Assembly: GCF_020852455.1 (NCBI RefSeq)
Contig: NZ_JADZAT010000006.1
Location: 1-64,000 of the forward strand
Direction of reading: 5' to 3'
Origin: Novosphingobium sp.
GTDB lineage: Bacteria; Pseudomonadota; Alphaproteobacteria; Sphingomonadales; Sphingomonadaceae
DNA: 64,000 nt
The position numbers and the translations under genes were made by a program. Position 1 is the first letter of the stretch; the number at the start of each line of letters is the position of its first letter. The notes beneath the pieces are model-generated. The model worked only from the letters and a program-made list of their open reading frames with translations. It searched no databases and was not told the origin of the DNA. Below are positions 9,452 to 18,918 of this stretch, one piece after another.

Positions 9452-9482
9452 AAAACGCCCCGACCTTGCGGGCCGGGGCGCT
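9452..9482 (-). terminator. factor-independent terminator after ctaD
   Basis: Ten-base stem (9456-9465 with 9471-9480, one G-U pair) with a 5-base loop, followed on the minus strand by a TTTTC run. It lies 30 bases after the ctaD stop and would end or attenuate a ctaC-ctaD transcript before the downstream hydrolase and assembly genes. Confidence 0.8.
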
Positions 9483-9509
9483 TTCTGTCCAGCCTTGCGG
9501 CCGAAAGTC

Positions 9510-11192
9510 TTAGTGGTGGTCGTTGTCTTCGATCACCGGGATGGTTTCAAACTGGTGGAACGGCGGCGGGCTCGACAGCGTCCATTCGAGCGTGGTGGCG
9601 CCTTCGCCCCAATAGTTGCCTTCGGCCTTCTTGCCGGCGGTGAAGGCGTAGATGATGTTGATGAACCAGATCACCAGCGAGGCCAGCAGCACCAGGTAAC
9701 CGATCGACGACCAGTTGTTCCAGTATTCATAGGCCGGGGCATAGTCCGGATAGCGGCGCGGCATGCCCTGCAGACCCAGGAAGTGCTGCGGGAAGAAGAT
9801 CATGTTCACACCAGCGAAGAACACCCAGAAGTGCAGGTGGCTGAGCAGTTCCGAATGCCAGCGCCCGCTCATCTTCGGGAACCAGTAGTAGAAGCCGGCA
9901 AACAGCGCGGTAACCGCACCCAGCGACAGCACATAGTGGAAATGCGCCACCACGAAGTAGGTGTCGTGCACGTAGTTATCGACGCCGCCGTTGGCCAGAT
10001 AGACGCCGGTGACGCCGCCCACGGTGAACAGGAAGATGAAGCCGATCGCCCAGACCATCGGGCTCTTGAACTCGATCGAGCCACCCCACATCGTCGCGAT
10101 CCAGCTGAAGATCTTGATGCCGGTCGGCACCGCGATCACCATGGTGGCGAGCGTGAAGTACATCTTGGTGTTGAGGCTCATGCCGGTGGTGTACATGTGG
10201 TGCGCCCACACGACGAAGCCGACCACGCCGATCGCGACCATCGCATAGGCCATGCCGAGGTAGCCGAAGATCGGCTTCTTCGAGAAGGTCGAGATGATCT
10301 GGCTGATGATGCCGAAGGCCGGCAGGATCATGATGTACACTTCGGGGTGGCCGAAGAACCAGAACAGATGCTGGAACAGTTCGGGGTCACCGCCGCCCTT
10401 CGGATCGAAGAAGGTGGTGCCGAAGTTGCGATCGGTGATCAGCATGGTGATCGCCGCAGCCAGCACCGGCAGTGCGAGCAGCAGCAGGAAGGCGGTAACC
10501 AGCACCGACCAGACGAACAGCGGCATCTTGTGCAGGGTCATCCCCGGCGCGCGCATGTTGAAGATGGTGGTGATGAAGTTGATCGCGCCCATGATCGAGG
10601 CGGCACCGGCAAGGTGCAGCGAGAAGATCGCGAAGTCGGTTGCCGGGCCGTTCGAACCATAGGTCGAAAGCGGGGCATAGGCGGTCCAGCCGATCCCCGC
10701 GCCGTTGCCGGTGGCATCGCCCGGAACCACCGCCGAAAGCAGCAGCGAGCAGAAGCCCGAAACGGTCAGCCAGAACGAGATGTTGTTCATCCGCGGGAAG
10801 GCCATGTCAGGCGCACCGATCATGATCGGAACGAACCAGTTGCCGAACCCGCCGATGATCGCCGGCATGACCAGGAAGAACACCATGATCAGGCCGTGCG
10901 CGGTGATCAGCACGTTCCACAGGTGCAACTGGGCGTCAAAGCTGGCCCCGGGTTCACCAAGCAGGCTGGCGATCCAGCCCAGGTGCTGGATCCCCGGCTG
11001 CGCCAGTTCCAGCCGCATCAGGCCCGAAATCGCGCCGCCGACAACCCCGGCAAAGATCGCGAAGATCAGATAGAGCGTGCCGATGTCCTTGTGGTTGGTG
11101 GACATGAACCAGCGGGCGAAAAAGGCCGGCTTGTGATCATGGTGGGCATGATCATCGCTGTGGGCCTGGAATTGGTCGGCGGTGGTGGCCAT
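9510..11192 (-). CDS. ctaD: cytochrome c oxidase subunit I
   Basis: 560 residues with twelve membrane helices. Catalytic core of aa3 oxidase holding heme a and the heme a3-CuB site. Visible landmarks are the early [15 protein letters not shown] opening, the CuB-His/Tyr helix [17 protein letters not shown], the paired-His segment [10 protein letters not shown], and the heme-ligand helix [13 protein letters not shown]. It is 33 bases downstream of ctaC. Confidence 0.98.
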   Translation of the reverse strand: MATTADQFQAHSDDHAHHDHKPAFFARWFMSTNHKDIGTLYLIFAIFAGVVGGAISGLMRLELAQPGIQHLGWIASLLGEPGASFDAQLHLWNVLITAHGLIMVFFLVMPAIIGGFGNWFVPIMIGAPDMAFPRMNNISFWLTVSGFCSLLLSAVVPGDATGNGAGIGWTAYAPLSTYGSNGPATDFAIFSLHLAGAASIMGAINFITTIFNMRAPGMTLHKMPLFVWSVLVTAFLLLLALPVLAAAITMLITDRNFGTTFFDPKGGGDPELFQHLFWFFGHPEVYIMILPAFGIISQIISTFSKKPIFGYLGMAYAMVAIGVVGFVVWAHHMYTTGMSLNTKMYFTLATMVIAVPTGIKIFSWIATMWGGSIEFKSPMVWAIGFIFLFTVGGVTGVYLANGGVDNYVHDTYFVVAHFHYVLSLGAVTALFAGFYYWFPKMSGRWHSELLSHLHFWVFFAGVNMIFFPQHFLGLQGMPRRYPDYAPAYEYWNNWSSIGYLVLLASLVIWFINIIYAFTAGKKAEGNYWGEGATTLEWTLSSPPPFHQFETIPVIEDNDHH

Positions 11193-11224
11193 GGGTTTCG
11201 AACCTCTGTCCTAAATCTGCTGGG

Positions 11225-12352
11225 TCAGGCGGCGGGCTTGGCGGCGGAAGCAGCCTTGTCCGTTGCCGGAGCGGCGGCGGCAGCTTCGGGCGCGTCAGGC
11301 GCACCGTCGATCTTGCCGCCCTGGGCGATCACCCAGGCGTTGAACTTGTCGCGCGGCAGCGCTTCGATCACGATCGGCATATAGCCATGACGCGCACCGC
11401 ACAGTTCCGAGCACTGGCCGAAGTACACGCCCGGCTTGTCGATGTGGATCACCAGCTGGTTGAGCCGGCCCGGGACCGCGTCGAGCTTGAACCACAGCGC
11501 CGGCACCGCGAAGGCGTGAATCACGTCGGCGCCAACCGCCTGAAGACGGATGTCTTCACCAGCCGGGACCACCATGCGATTGTCCACCGCCAGCTGCGAG
11601 GGGCCATCATCATCCGTGCGGAAGCGTTCGCCTTCCTTCACATCGGCCTTGTCCTTCAGCATGTTCGAAATCACTTCGAAGCCGCCGTTATCAGGATAGG
11701 TATAGGTCCAGTACCACTGGTTGCCGGTGGCCTTCACCGTCAGCGCATCCTTGCCCGGATCGCGGAATTCGGCGCGCAGCAGGTTGACCGAGGGTACCGC
11801 GATGGCGACCAGGATCAGGATCGGGATCCCGGTCCAGACCACTTCGAGCAGGGTGTTGTGCGAGGTCTTCGACGGCACCGGGTTCGCGCGCTTATTGAAG
11901 CGCAGGATCACGAACAGCAGCAGGCCGAGCACGAACACCGTAATGATCGCCATCACCCAGACCAGCCCGTCGTGCATGGCCAGCGCCTGCTTACCGTTGG
12001 GCGAGAACTGCGGCTGGATGTTGATCCCGCCGGGCACCGGCATGCCGACGCCTTCGACCGGCTTCATCGGGGTGTAGCCGCCGGGGGCTACCTTGAAGTG
12101 CGGATCGTTGGGATCGATCTTGACCGGTTCGGGCGCCGGAGCGGCGGCCACGGGTGCAGCAGCAGCAGGCTTGGCATCGGCTGCAGAAGCATCGGCGCTG
12201 GCCGCAGCCGCGGCCTCGCTCGCTGCGGGAGCGGCGGCCGGAGCCGCCCAAGCGGTTGCCGGTACTGCCAGCAATGCCAGCGACAGTCCGACTGCCTTGA
12301 TCGCGTTGATGGACGCATTGGCCGCGTTCCGGGCGGTTTGGCCGATTGTCAT
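11225..12352 (-). CDS. ctaC: cytochrome c oxidase subunit II
   Basis: 375 residues from the ATG at 12352. A signal peptide is followed by an unusually Ala/Pro-rich stretch of about 65 residues, then two membrane helices and the periplasmic cupredoxin domain. The CuA ligands are in CSELCGARHGYMP, with the aromatic electron-entry patch NQWYWTYTYPDN. The C-terminus is another Ala-rich tail. The low-complexity ends are the main departure from the compact subunit II. Confidence 0.97.
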   Translation of the reverse strand: MTIGQTARNAANASINAIKAVGLSLALLAVPATAWAAPAAAPAASEAAAAASADASAADAKPAAAAPVAAAPAPEPVKIDPNDPHFKVAPGGYTPMKPVEGVGMPVPGGINIQPQFSPNGKQALAMHDGLVWVMAIITVFVLGLLLFVILRFNKRANPVPSKTSHNTLLEVVWTGIPILILVAIAVPSVNLLRAEFRDPGKDALTVKATGNQWYWTYTYPDNGGFEVISNMLKDKADVKEGERFRTDDDGPSQLAVDNRMVVPAGEDIRLQAVGADVIHAFAVPALWFKLDAVPGRLNQLVIHIDKPGVYFGQCSELCGARHGYMPIVIEALPRDKFNAWVIAQGGKIDGAPDAPEAAAAAPATDKAASAAKPAA

Positions 12353-12439
12353 CGTTCCTCTTGCTTTCGCTTTTTCAGGCCGATGGAAGCCCATCCGTGC
12401 TCCCCCCTGCCCCCTTGGGAGTTGTGAATTTCAGCCGGG

Positions 12440-12468
12440 CCTATACGCGCGCTTTACGGGCACCTCAA
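12440..12468 (-). promoter_or_regulatory. candidate sigma-70 promoter of the cta operon
   Basis: On the minus strand TTGAGG (12468-12463) and TATAGG (12445-12440) are separated by 17 bases, about 90 bases upstream of ctaC. The spacing is ideal and the hexamers are fair matches. This is a pattern match, not proof. Confidence 0.5.
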
Positions 12469-12550
12469 GCGCCTCTAGGGAAATTTTGTGGGTCGCCCCG
12501 TTCAGCGCCCCCTGCTTGTCCGAAAAATGCACGAAAGGCCGGTCGATACC

Positions 12551-13135
12551 ATGCAGGATGAAGAAGTGCTTGCCGAGTTCCGGGCCAGCAAGGCCTTGCT
12601 TGAAGGGCATTTTCTGCTCTCGTCCGGGCGGCACAGCGCCCATTACCTGCAATGCGCCCGGGTGCTGATGGACCCGATGCGGGCCAGTCGGCTGGCCTCG
12701 GCCCTGGCCGCGCGCCTCCCGCGCGAGCTGCGCAAGGAAATTACAAAGGTGGTTTCACCCGCGATGGGCGGGGTGATCATCGGCCACGAAATGGGCCGCG
12801 CGCTGGGAATCGAGGCGCTGTTCGTCGAACGCCCGACCGGGACCTTCGAACTGCGCCGCGGCTTTGCCCTGGAACCGGGTGACAAGGTGCTGATGGTCGA
12901 GGACGTGGTGACCACCGGCCTGTCCAGCAAGGAAGCGATTCGCTGCATCGAAGATGAAGGCGGTGAAGTGGTCGCTGCCGCCGCGCTGGTCGATCGCAGC
13001 GCCGGAACGGTCGATCTGGGCGTGCCGTTCTTCCCGCTGATCGCAATCAACTTCCCGACCTATGCCGCGGACGAACTGCCGCCCGAACTGGCCGCCAGCG
13101 AGGCGGTCAAGCCGGGGAGCCGCGCCAAGCCGTGA
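12551..13135 (+). CDS. pyrE: orotate phosphoribosyltransferase
   Basis: 194 residues from the ATG at 12551 ([20 protein letters not shown]). It transfers the phosphoribosyl group of PRPP to orotate in UMP synthesis. The PRPP-binding motif [14 protein letters not shown] is clear, and the [15 protein letters not shown] segment is the substrate-side signature of the longer PyrE type. The stop overlaps the pdxJ start (GTGA). Upstream in-frame codons exist but add non-conserved residues. Confidence 0.95.
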   Translation: MQDEEVLAEFRASKALLEGHFLLSSGRHSAHYLQCARVLMDPMRASRLASALAARLPRELRKEITKVVSPAMGGVIIGHEMGRALGIEALFVERPTGTFELRRGFALEPGDKVLMVEDVVTTGLSSKEAIRCIEDEGGEVVAAAALVDRSAGTVDLGVPFFPLIAINFPTYAADELPPELAASEAVKPGSRAKP

Positions 13136-13866
13136 CCATCACGCGTCTCCGCCTGGGCGTGAACATCGATCACGTTGCGACGATCCGCAACGCGCGCGGG
13201 GGCGATCATCCCGATCCGGTCCGCGCGGCCGAAATCGTCGCGGCCTGCGGCGGCGATGGCATCACCGCGCACCTGCGCGAGGATCGCCGCCACATCCGCG
13301 ACGAGGACCTGGCCCGGATCCAGGCGGCCACCAGCCTGCCGCTCAATCTGGAAATGTCCGCGACCGAGGAAATGCTGGCGATCGCGCTGCGCCACAGCCC
13401 GCACGCCGCCTGCATCGTTCCCGAACGGCGCGAAGAGCGCACCACCGAAGGCGGGCTGGACGCCGCCGGCCAGCACAACCGGCTTTACCCGATGGTCCAG
13501 CGGCTGGGCGAGGCGGGGATCCGCGTCAGCCTGTTCATCGCCCCTGATGAACGCCAGATCGAAGCCGCGCTGCGGCTGGGCGCGCCGGTGGTCGAGCTGC
13601 ACACCGGCGAATATGCCCATGCCGAGGGCGAGGCCCGGGTGGCCGAACTGCGGCGCCTGGCCGATATGGCTGCGCTGGCCGCCAAGAACGGGATCGAACC
13701 GCACGCCGGGCACGGGCTGACCTATGACAACGTCCAGCCGGTCGCCGCGATCCCGCAGCTGGCCGAACTCAACATCGGGCACTACCTGATCGGCGAGGCG
13801 ATCTTCTGCGGGCTGGAACCGGCCGTGCTGAAAATGCGCGAACTGATGGACGCGGCGCGGCCATGA
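13132..13866 (+). CDS. pdxJ: pyridoxine 5'-phosphate synthase
   Basis: 244 residues, GTG start inside the pyrE stop. A TIM-barrel enzyme making pyridoxine 5'-phosphate from deoxyxylulose phosphate and 3-amino-2-oxopropyl phosphate. Signature segments are [17 protein letters not shown] at the N-terminus, [14 protein letters not shown], and the later ELHTGEYA and [11 protein letters not shown] loops. pdxJ before acpS is a very common proteobacterial pairing. Confidence 0.96.
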   Translation: MTITRLRLGVNIDHVATIRNARGGDHPDPVRAAEIVAACGGDGITAHLREDRRHIRDEDLARIQAATSLPLNLEMSATEEMLAIALRHSPHAACIVPERREERTTEGGLDAAGQHNRLYPMVQRLGEAGIRVSLFIAPDERQIEAALRLGAPVVELHTGEYAHAEGEARVAELRRLADMAALAAKNGIEPHAGHGLTYDNVQPVAAIPQLAELNIGHYLIGEAIFCGLEPAVLKMRELMDAARP

Positions 13867-14264
13867 TCATCGCCATCGGATCCGACCTGTGCAACATCGA
13901 ACGCATCCAGCAATCGCTTGAGCGCTGGGGGGAGAAGTTCGAGAACCGGGTGTTCACCGCGACCGAGATCGCGAAGGGCAACAGCCGCCCGTTCACCAAG
14001 GCCGGCACATTGGCCAAGCGCTTTGCCGCCAAGGAGGCCTTTTCGAAGGCGGTCGGCACCGGCTTTCGCGCCGGCGTGTTCATGAAGGACATCGGCGTGG
14101 TCAATGCCAAGAGCGGCGCGCCAACCCTGGCGCTGAGCGGCGGGGCCGCGCGGCGGCTTGCGGCCATCACGCCCGCAGGCCATGAAGCAGTTGTCCACCT
14201 GACCCTGACCGACGATCACCCCTGGGCCCAGGCCTTCGTCATCATCGAGGCCCGCAAGTTGTGA
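13863..14264 (+). CDS. acpS: holo-[acyl-carrier-protein] synthase
   Basis: 133 residues. It transfers phosphopantetheine from CoA to acyl carrier protein. The Mg-binding start [13 protein letters not shown] and the [14 protein letters not shown] helix are the two diagnostic motifs. It overlaps pdxJ and lepB by 4 bases each. Confidence 0.96.
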   Translation: MIIAIGSDLCNIERIQQSLERWGEKFENRVFTATEIAKGNSRPFTKAGTLAKRFAAKEAFSKAVGTGFRAGVFMKDIGVVNAKSGAPTLALSGGAARRLAAITPAGHEAVVHLTLTDDHPWAQAFVIIEARKL

Positions 14265-15169
14265 ATGAAGTGACCGAAACGCCCCCGCAAGACCCCACGC
14301 CTGCCCCGCAACCGCCCGAGCCCTACGAACCTCTCGACTGGATCGGCGAGATCAAGGGGCTGTTCTGGATGCTGGCCGCCGTGCTGGCCTTCCACAGCTT
14401 CATCGCCAAGCCGTTCTACATCCCGTCGATCTCGATGATGCCCAACCTGCTGGTTGGCGACCGGCTGGTGGTTTCCAAGTTCCCCTATGGCTGGAACTGG
14501 GCCTCGGCCAGTTTCCACGTGCTGCCGCGCGATACCTGGCGGCTGCTGCCGGGCACGCCGCAATACGGCGATATCGTGATCGTGGTCCCGCGCGATCGCA
14601 CCGACGATCTGATCAAGCGGGTGGTTGCCCTGCCCGGCGACCGGATCGCGGTGGTCAATGGCGAGATCGTGCTCAATGGCAAGAAGGTGCCACAAACGGT
14701 TGAACCCAGTGTGCAATTGCCGGCCGATCCGCAACTGATGTGCGGCGAATACGGCTATCCCAGCTGGTGCTACGATGTCTTCGCCCGCTACAAGCGGCGG
14801 CTGCCATCCGGCAAGGACGTGATCGAGCTGCCGACCTATCGCGAAGTGCTGCCCAACGGCGCGACCTACCTGATCGTGCGCGATCAGCCGACCAGCCTTT
14901 ACAACAACATGCCCGAAGTGAAGGTGCCCGAAGGCCACCTCTTCCTGATGGGCGATGACCGCGATCGTTCGGCCGACAGCCGGGTCGCCAATTCGGACAA
15001 TGGCCTGGGCGGACCGGTGCCGCTGTCCGACGTTGGCGGACGCGCCGAATTCGTCACCTTTTCGCTCGACGGCAGCCAGACCAACAATCCGGCTTCATGG
15101 TGGAAAGCCTTGCGTCCCGGTCGATCCTGGACCAGCCTGCGTCCGGTCCACCTGACGAAAGGCAAGTGA
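14261..15169 (+). CDS. lepB: signal peptidase I
   Basis: 302 residues, GTG start coupled to acpS. One N-terminal membrane helix (about residues 30-50), then the periplasmic catalytic domain. The Ser nucleophile is in [13 protein letters not shown] and the Lys general base in [11 protein letters not shown]; box E is [12 protein letters not shown]. An insertion of about 70 residues with a Cys pair ([13 protein letters not shown]) lies between boxes D and E. The usual downstream rnc-era genes are not here. Confidence 0.95.
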   Translation: MNEVTETPPQDPTPAPQPPEPYEPLDWIGEIKGLFWMLAAVLAFHSFIAKPFYIPSISMMPNLLVGDRLVVSKFPYGWNWASASFHVLPRDTWRLLPGTPQYGDIVIVVPRDRTDDLIKRVVALPGDRIAVVNGEIVLNGKKVPQTVEPSVQLPADPQLMCGEYGYPSWCYDVFARYKRRLPSGKDVIELPTYREVLPNGATYLIVRDQPTSLYNNMPEVKVPEGHLFLMGDDRDRSADSRVANSDNGLGGPVPLSDVGGRAEFVTFSLDGSQTNNPASWWKALRPGRSWTSLRPVHLTKGK

Positions 15170-16260
15170 TGGCCCAAGAGGATCGGCCCCGCCCTGCCCG
15201 TTCCCGCCGCAAGCCGCCGCCCGAACCGGTCGCGCTGCACGCCGGGCCAACCGACTTTTCCGATCCGGTGCTGCGCAACGAGATGAAGCGGGCCACGGTC
15301 TGGATCGGCCTTGCCGCCTTGCTGGCGCTGACGATCTATCTGGCCGAACCGCTGCTGATCATCTTTGGCGGGATGGTTTTTGCCGCGATGATCGATGGCG
15401 GCGCGCGGCTGCTGGGCCGGGTGCTCAAGATCGGCCGGATGTGGCGGGTAACGATCGTGCTGCTGGCGGTGGGCGCCTTCATGATCTGGACCGCGATGTT
15501 CGCCGGGACCCAGATCGCCGCCCAGGCCGCACAGCTGCCGGCCACGATCGAGGCTCAGGCGCTCAAGGTGCTCGACTGGCTGCAGGCCCACGGAGCTTCG
15601 CTTAACGTCAAGACCACCCAGGGCCTGATCGAGCGCGCGGCGGATTCGATCGGTCAGGTGACCAGCGCGGTCGGCGGGCTGATCGGCGGGATGACCACGG
15701 CCTTCGGGATCGTGGTGCTGGGGATCTACTTCGCGGCCGAACCGCAGCTTTACCAGCGCGGCTTTGCCTGGCTGCTGCCCACCGCCCAGCGCGCCCATTT
15801 CGAAGGCACCGCCACGCAGATGGGCCGCACCCTGCGCCGGCTGATGGCCGGGCGGCTGGCCGGCATGACTTTCGAAGGGCTGATGACCTGGCTGCTGCTG
15901 TGGCTGTGGGGTGTGCCGATGGCGGCGCTGCTGGGTCTGCTGACCGGGCTGCTGGCCTTCCTGCCGAACATCGGCGCGCCGATTTCAGGCGCGTTGATGA
16001 TCCTGGTCGGCTTTTCCGACAGCACCCAGACCGGGCTGTTCTGCATCTTCGTCTATCTGCTGATCCACACCATTGACGGCAACATCGTGGTGCCGCTGAT
16101 CGCCAAGCACACTGCCGATCTGGCCCCGGCGGTGGTGCTGGGAATGCAGCTGATCATGGGCACGCTGTTCGGCCTGCTGGGGCTGATGCTGGCCGATCCG
16201 CTGGTGGCGATGATCAAGGTCGCGCTGGAACGCCAGTCACTGCGCAACGAAGGGTCCTGA
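15169..16260 (+). CDS. AI-2E family transporter (PerM/UPF0118)
   Basis: 363 residues with about eight membrane helices. The ATG shares its first base with the lepB stop. The family signature in the C-terminal half, a proline-rich FLPNIGAPISG helix start and the IDGNIVVPLIAKHT segment, is clear. Family members have been linked to autoinducer-2 export or ion transport; the real substrate here is unknown. Confidence 0.88.
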   Translation: MAQEDRPRPARSRRKPPPEPVALHAGPTDFSDPVLRNEMKRATVWIGLAALLALTIYLAEPLLIIFGGMVFAAMIDGGARLLGRVLKIGRMWRVTIVLLAVGAFMIWTAMFAGTQIAAQAAQLPATIEAQALKVLDWLQAHGASLNVKTTQGLIERAADSIGQVTSAVGGLIGGMTTAFGIVVLGIYFAAEPQLYQRGFAWLLPTAQRAHFEGTATQMGRTLRRLMAGRLAGMTFEGLMTWLLLWLWGVPMAALLGLLTGLLAFLPNIGAPISGALMILVGFSDSTQTGLFCIFVYLLIHTIDGNIVVPLIAKHTADLAPAVVLGMQLIMGTLFGLLGLMLADPLVAMIKVALERQSLRNEGS

Positions 16261-16263
16261 ACT

Positions 16264-17376
16264 TTGGTCCGCAAGTTCCTCTATTTCATCGCGATCATGG
16301 TGGTGCTGTTCGCCGCCGGACGGATCGTGCTGGGCTTCTATCCCGAAGAGCTGACCCGCGCGACCTTTACCCCATCGGGTGCGTTCGAGCCGCAACAGCG
16401 GCTGGCGCAGAATGCCTATGCCGCCCCGGCGATGTGGCTGGCGCGCCCCCGCGATCCGGGCGAGGCGCTGATCGCATGGAAGCCCGATGGCTTTGCCGAA
16501 CCGGGCGCGCCGATCGACGTGGCGGTGTTTTTCGTCCACCCGACCAGCTACCTCAAGAAGACCCACTGGAACGCGCCGCTGGACGATGCCGACGCGCGGC
16601 GGATCGGCGAGATTGTGACCAGGGCCAATGCCTCGGTATTCAACCGCGCGGCAGAGGTCTGGGCGCCGCGCTATCGCCAGGCCACGTTCGGGGCCTTTGT
16701 TTCCGACAAGCCCGAAGCCGGCCAGGCGCATGACCTGGCCTACCGGGACGTTGCCCAGGCGTTTGACACGTTCCTGGCCGCGCAGCCGCCCGGACGCGGG
16801 ATCGTGCTGGCCGGGCACAGCCAGGGCAGCTTCATCATCAAGCGGCTGCTGAAGGAAAAGGTCGCCGGCACCCCGCTCGCGCAGCGGATTGTCGCCGCCT
16901 ATGCGATCGGCTGGCTGGTCGATACCGCGCGCGATCTGCCGGCGATGGGGCTTACCGCCTGCGCCACGCCCGAACAAAGCGGCTGCGTGATCAGCTATCT
17001 GTCGTTTGTCGATCAGGCCGACACCACCATGATGCGCGGTGCCTATGAACGGTTCGCCGGCAAGACCCAGGCACCCTCCACACCGCACTACCTGTGCTCC
17101 AACCCGTTGACCGGGGGGATCGGCGGAACGGCTGCGGCCGATGCCAATCGCGGGGCGATCGTGCCCGATCTGAAGATGGAACACGCCACGATCACGCCCA
17201 AACTGGTCGGTGCCACCTGCGCCGCGGACGGCACGCTGCGGATCGGTGAGGGTCCCGATATGGGTCCCTTCGTGCTGCCTGGCGGCAATTACCACGTCTA
17301 TGACTACGCTCTGTTCTGGACCAACCTGCGCGAAGACTTCGCGCGGCGGGCGGCGGCATGGCAGAAGCAGCGCTGA
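16264..17376 (+). CDS. DUF3089 domain hydrolase, membrane-anchored
   Basis: 370 residues from a TTG start three bases after the previous stop. An N-terminal membrane helix or uncleaved signal (about residues 6-24) is followed by an alpha/beta-hydrolase-like domain with nucleophile elbow LAGHSQGS. The FFVHPTSYLKK segment near residue 80 is typical of DUF3089. Several Cys pairs suggest a periplasmic location. Substrate unknown. Confidence 0.82.
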   Translation: MVRKFLYFIAIMVVLFAAGRIVLGFYPEELTRATFTPSGAFEPQQRLAQNAYAAPAMWLARPRDPGEALIAWKPDGFAEPGAPIDVAVFFVHPTSYLKKTHWNAPLDDADARRIGEIVTRANASVFNRAAEVWAPRYRQATFGAFVSDKPEAGQAHDLAYRDVAQAFDTFLAAQPPGRGIVLAGHSQGSFIIKRLLKEKVAGTPLAQRIVAAYAIGWLVDTARDLPAMGLTACATPEQSGCVISYLSFVDQADTTMMRGAYERFAGKTQAPSTPHYLCSNPLTGGIGGTAAADANRGAIVPDLKMEHATITPKLVGATCAADGTLRIGEGPDMGPFVLPGGNYHVYDYALFWTNLREDFARRAAAWQKQR

Positions 17377-17843
17377 TCACCACCCAGGCGGGCGAGTTCC
17401 GCGCGAGCCTGCCCCAGGGCGGCGCGCTGCTGGCGCTGGATCTAGGCACCCAGACGATCGGCACCGCCTTTTGCGATGCCGGCTGGCGCTTCGCCTCGCC
17501 CGGCAAAACCCTGAAGCGCGGCAAGTTCGGCGCCGACCGTGAGGCGCTGGCCGCGCTGATCCGCGAACGCTCGGTCAAAGGTGTGGTGATCGGACTGCCG
17601 CTCAACATGGACGGCAGCGAAGGGCCGCGTGCGCAATCGAGCCGCGCCTATGCCCGCAACCTTTCGGCCGCGCTGGGTCTGCCGATGCTGCTGTGGGATG
17701 AACGCTGGTCCACCGCCAGCGCAGAAAGCGCGCTGATCGCCCAGGACATGAGCCGCGCCAAACGCGCCGACCGGATCGATGCCGCCGCCGCCGCGGTGAT
17801 CCTGCAAGCCGCGATCGACGCGCTGGCCGGCGGAATCGGCTGA
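17358..17843 (+). CDS. ruvX: Holliday junction resolvase-like RuvX/YqgF
   Basis: 161 residues. RNase H-fold nuclease involved in 16S rRNA 5' end maturation and proposed to act on Holliday junctions. The first catalytic Asp is in ALDLGTQTIGTAF, the second acidic site is near LLWDERWSTASAE and the third near RADRIDAAAAAVIL. It overlaps the preceding gene by 19 bases. Confidence 0.92.
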   Translation: MAEAALITTQAGEFRASLPQGGALLALDLGTQTIGTAFCDAGWRFASPGKTLKRGKFGADREALAALIRERSVKGVVIGLPLNMDGSEGPRAQSSRAYARNLSAALGLPMLLWDERWSTASAESALIAQDMSRAKRADRIDAAAAAVILQAAIDALAGGIG

Positions 17844-18019
17844 TGGAGGACGGGCTGGCCGATCTCGCCGGAGGCGCGGTTGACCTGGCGGTCGACGCCG
17901 CCGACGTCATCGGCACGGTGGTCGATGTCCATCCCCGGCGCAAGCGCTGGAAGGGCTGCCTGATCCTGCTTGTGCTGTTGATCCTGGTGGCGCTGCTGAT
18001 CCACTTCCTGGCGCGCTAA
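17843..18019 (+). CDS. small membrane protein, unknown
   Basis: 58 residues: an Asp/Ala/Val-rich N-terminal half (MEDGLADLAGGAVDL...), a basic stretch (HPRRKRWKG), then one strongly hydrophobic helix at the C-terminus. The ATG shares a base with the ruvX stop, so it is probably translated by coupling. It converges on and overlaps by 4 bases the cupin-like gene on the other strand. No family recognised. Confidence 0.65.
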   Translation: MEDGLADLAGGAVDLAVDAADVIGTVVDVHPRRKRWKGCLILLVLLILVALLIHFLAR

Positions 18020-18918
18020 CCCACCAGTTCGGCCCGCCGCACCTTCGCTTCGACCTCGACCAGCCGGCTGCCCGATTGCTCGGCCCGCGCCCACAGTGCA
18101 TCGCGCGCCGCAAGATCCGCTTCGCACGAGGCCAGCGCATCCCATGCCGCCAGCCGCATCCGGTCGCTGGGGTGGCGCAGGGCGAAACGCTCGGCCAGGT
18201 CGAGCGCCTCGGCCCCGCCCAGCCCGACCGCAACCCGCAGGAAGGCTTCGCTGGGCGCCGGGGCGAGCATGGCCGCGACAGTGCCCTGTTCGGTGTCGAA
18301 GCGGTACTGGTCAAGCCAGCCCTGCCCGCCATGGCTGTGCATCACGTTGAGCGAGACCGAAAGCGAATCCGCCGGCAGCTGGGTGTGAACATCGCGGTGC
18401 GCCCGGTAGAGCATCAGCTTGCCCGGTTCGAGCCGGGCACGTTCGATGAAGCGCAGCGACGGCACCGGTTCGCCTCTCCAGCCGACCACCTCCTCATAAT
18501 CGTACTCGTAATAGTCGCTCCAATAGCCGGGGCCGAAGTAGCCCAGGGTCAGGAAGTTGAAATTGTGATCGTGCGGCAGGCCGATCGCGAAAGCCGATGC
18601 GCCGCTGGCCCGGACCATGTGCTCGTCCAGCGACGGCCACAGGTTGGCGCGGATGAAGAAATCGTGCTGCGGCGCCGACAGCACCACCACCTGCGGGCTG
18701 TAGGCACTGCCCAGAACATCCTCGCGGTGGCGCTGGGCCAGTTCATCAATCAACCGGTCGCCCAGAAAGGTGCGGTTGTTGCCCAGCCGCCGCAGCCACA
18801 ATGCGGCGTTGTGCAGGCTTTCTTCATCGTGGGGATCGAACCCGCAATGGTTGATCGCTTCGATCGCCGCTTCGAGTTCACAGGCCGTATCATCGACCAG
18901 TTCGATCACCCTTGGCAT
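18016..18918 (-). CDS. cupin-like His-motif protein of the peptide cassette
   Basis: 300 residues, not assignable to a named family. An N-terminal helical part (1-75) leads to a region that reads as a cupin: a His-Asp-His at 116-118 within GLPHDHNFNFLTLG, a Tyr-rich stretch (YYEYDYEE, 136-143), then RAHRDVHTQLPADSLSVSLN with His174 and His178. This resembles the three-histidine iron arrangement of thiol-dioxygenase-type cupins, which is inference. The C-terminal 75 residues look like short helical repeats (HPSDRMRLAAWDALAS). It is the third gene after a 52-residue peptide gene and overlaps its paralogue by 13 bases. An oxidative enzyme acting on the peptide is one possibility. Confidence 0.7.
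   Translation of the reverse strand: MPRVIELVDDTACELEAAIEAINHCGFDPHDEESLHNAALWLRRLGNNRTFLGDRLIDELAQRHREDVLGSAYSPQVVVLSAPQHDFFIRANLWPSLDEHMVRASGASAFAIGLPHDHNFNFLTLGYFGPGYWSDYYEYDYEEVVGWRGEPVPSLRFIERARLEPGKLMLYRAHRDVHTQLPADSLSVSLNVMHSHGGQGWLDQYRFDTEQGTVAAMLAPAPSEAFLRVAVGLGGAEALDLAERFALRHPSDRMRLAAWDALASCEADLAARDALWARAEQSGSRLVEVEAKVRRAELVG

Noticed and set aside
9435..11384. 649-codon plus-strand frame over ctaD
   Set aside because: Antisense shadow rich in Arg/His/Asp; ctaD is unambiguous.
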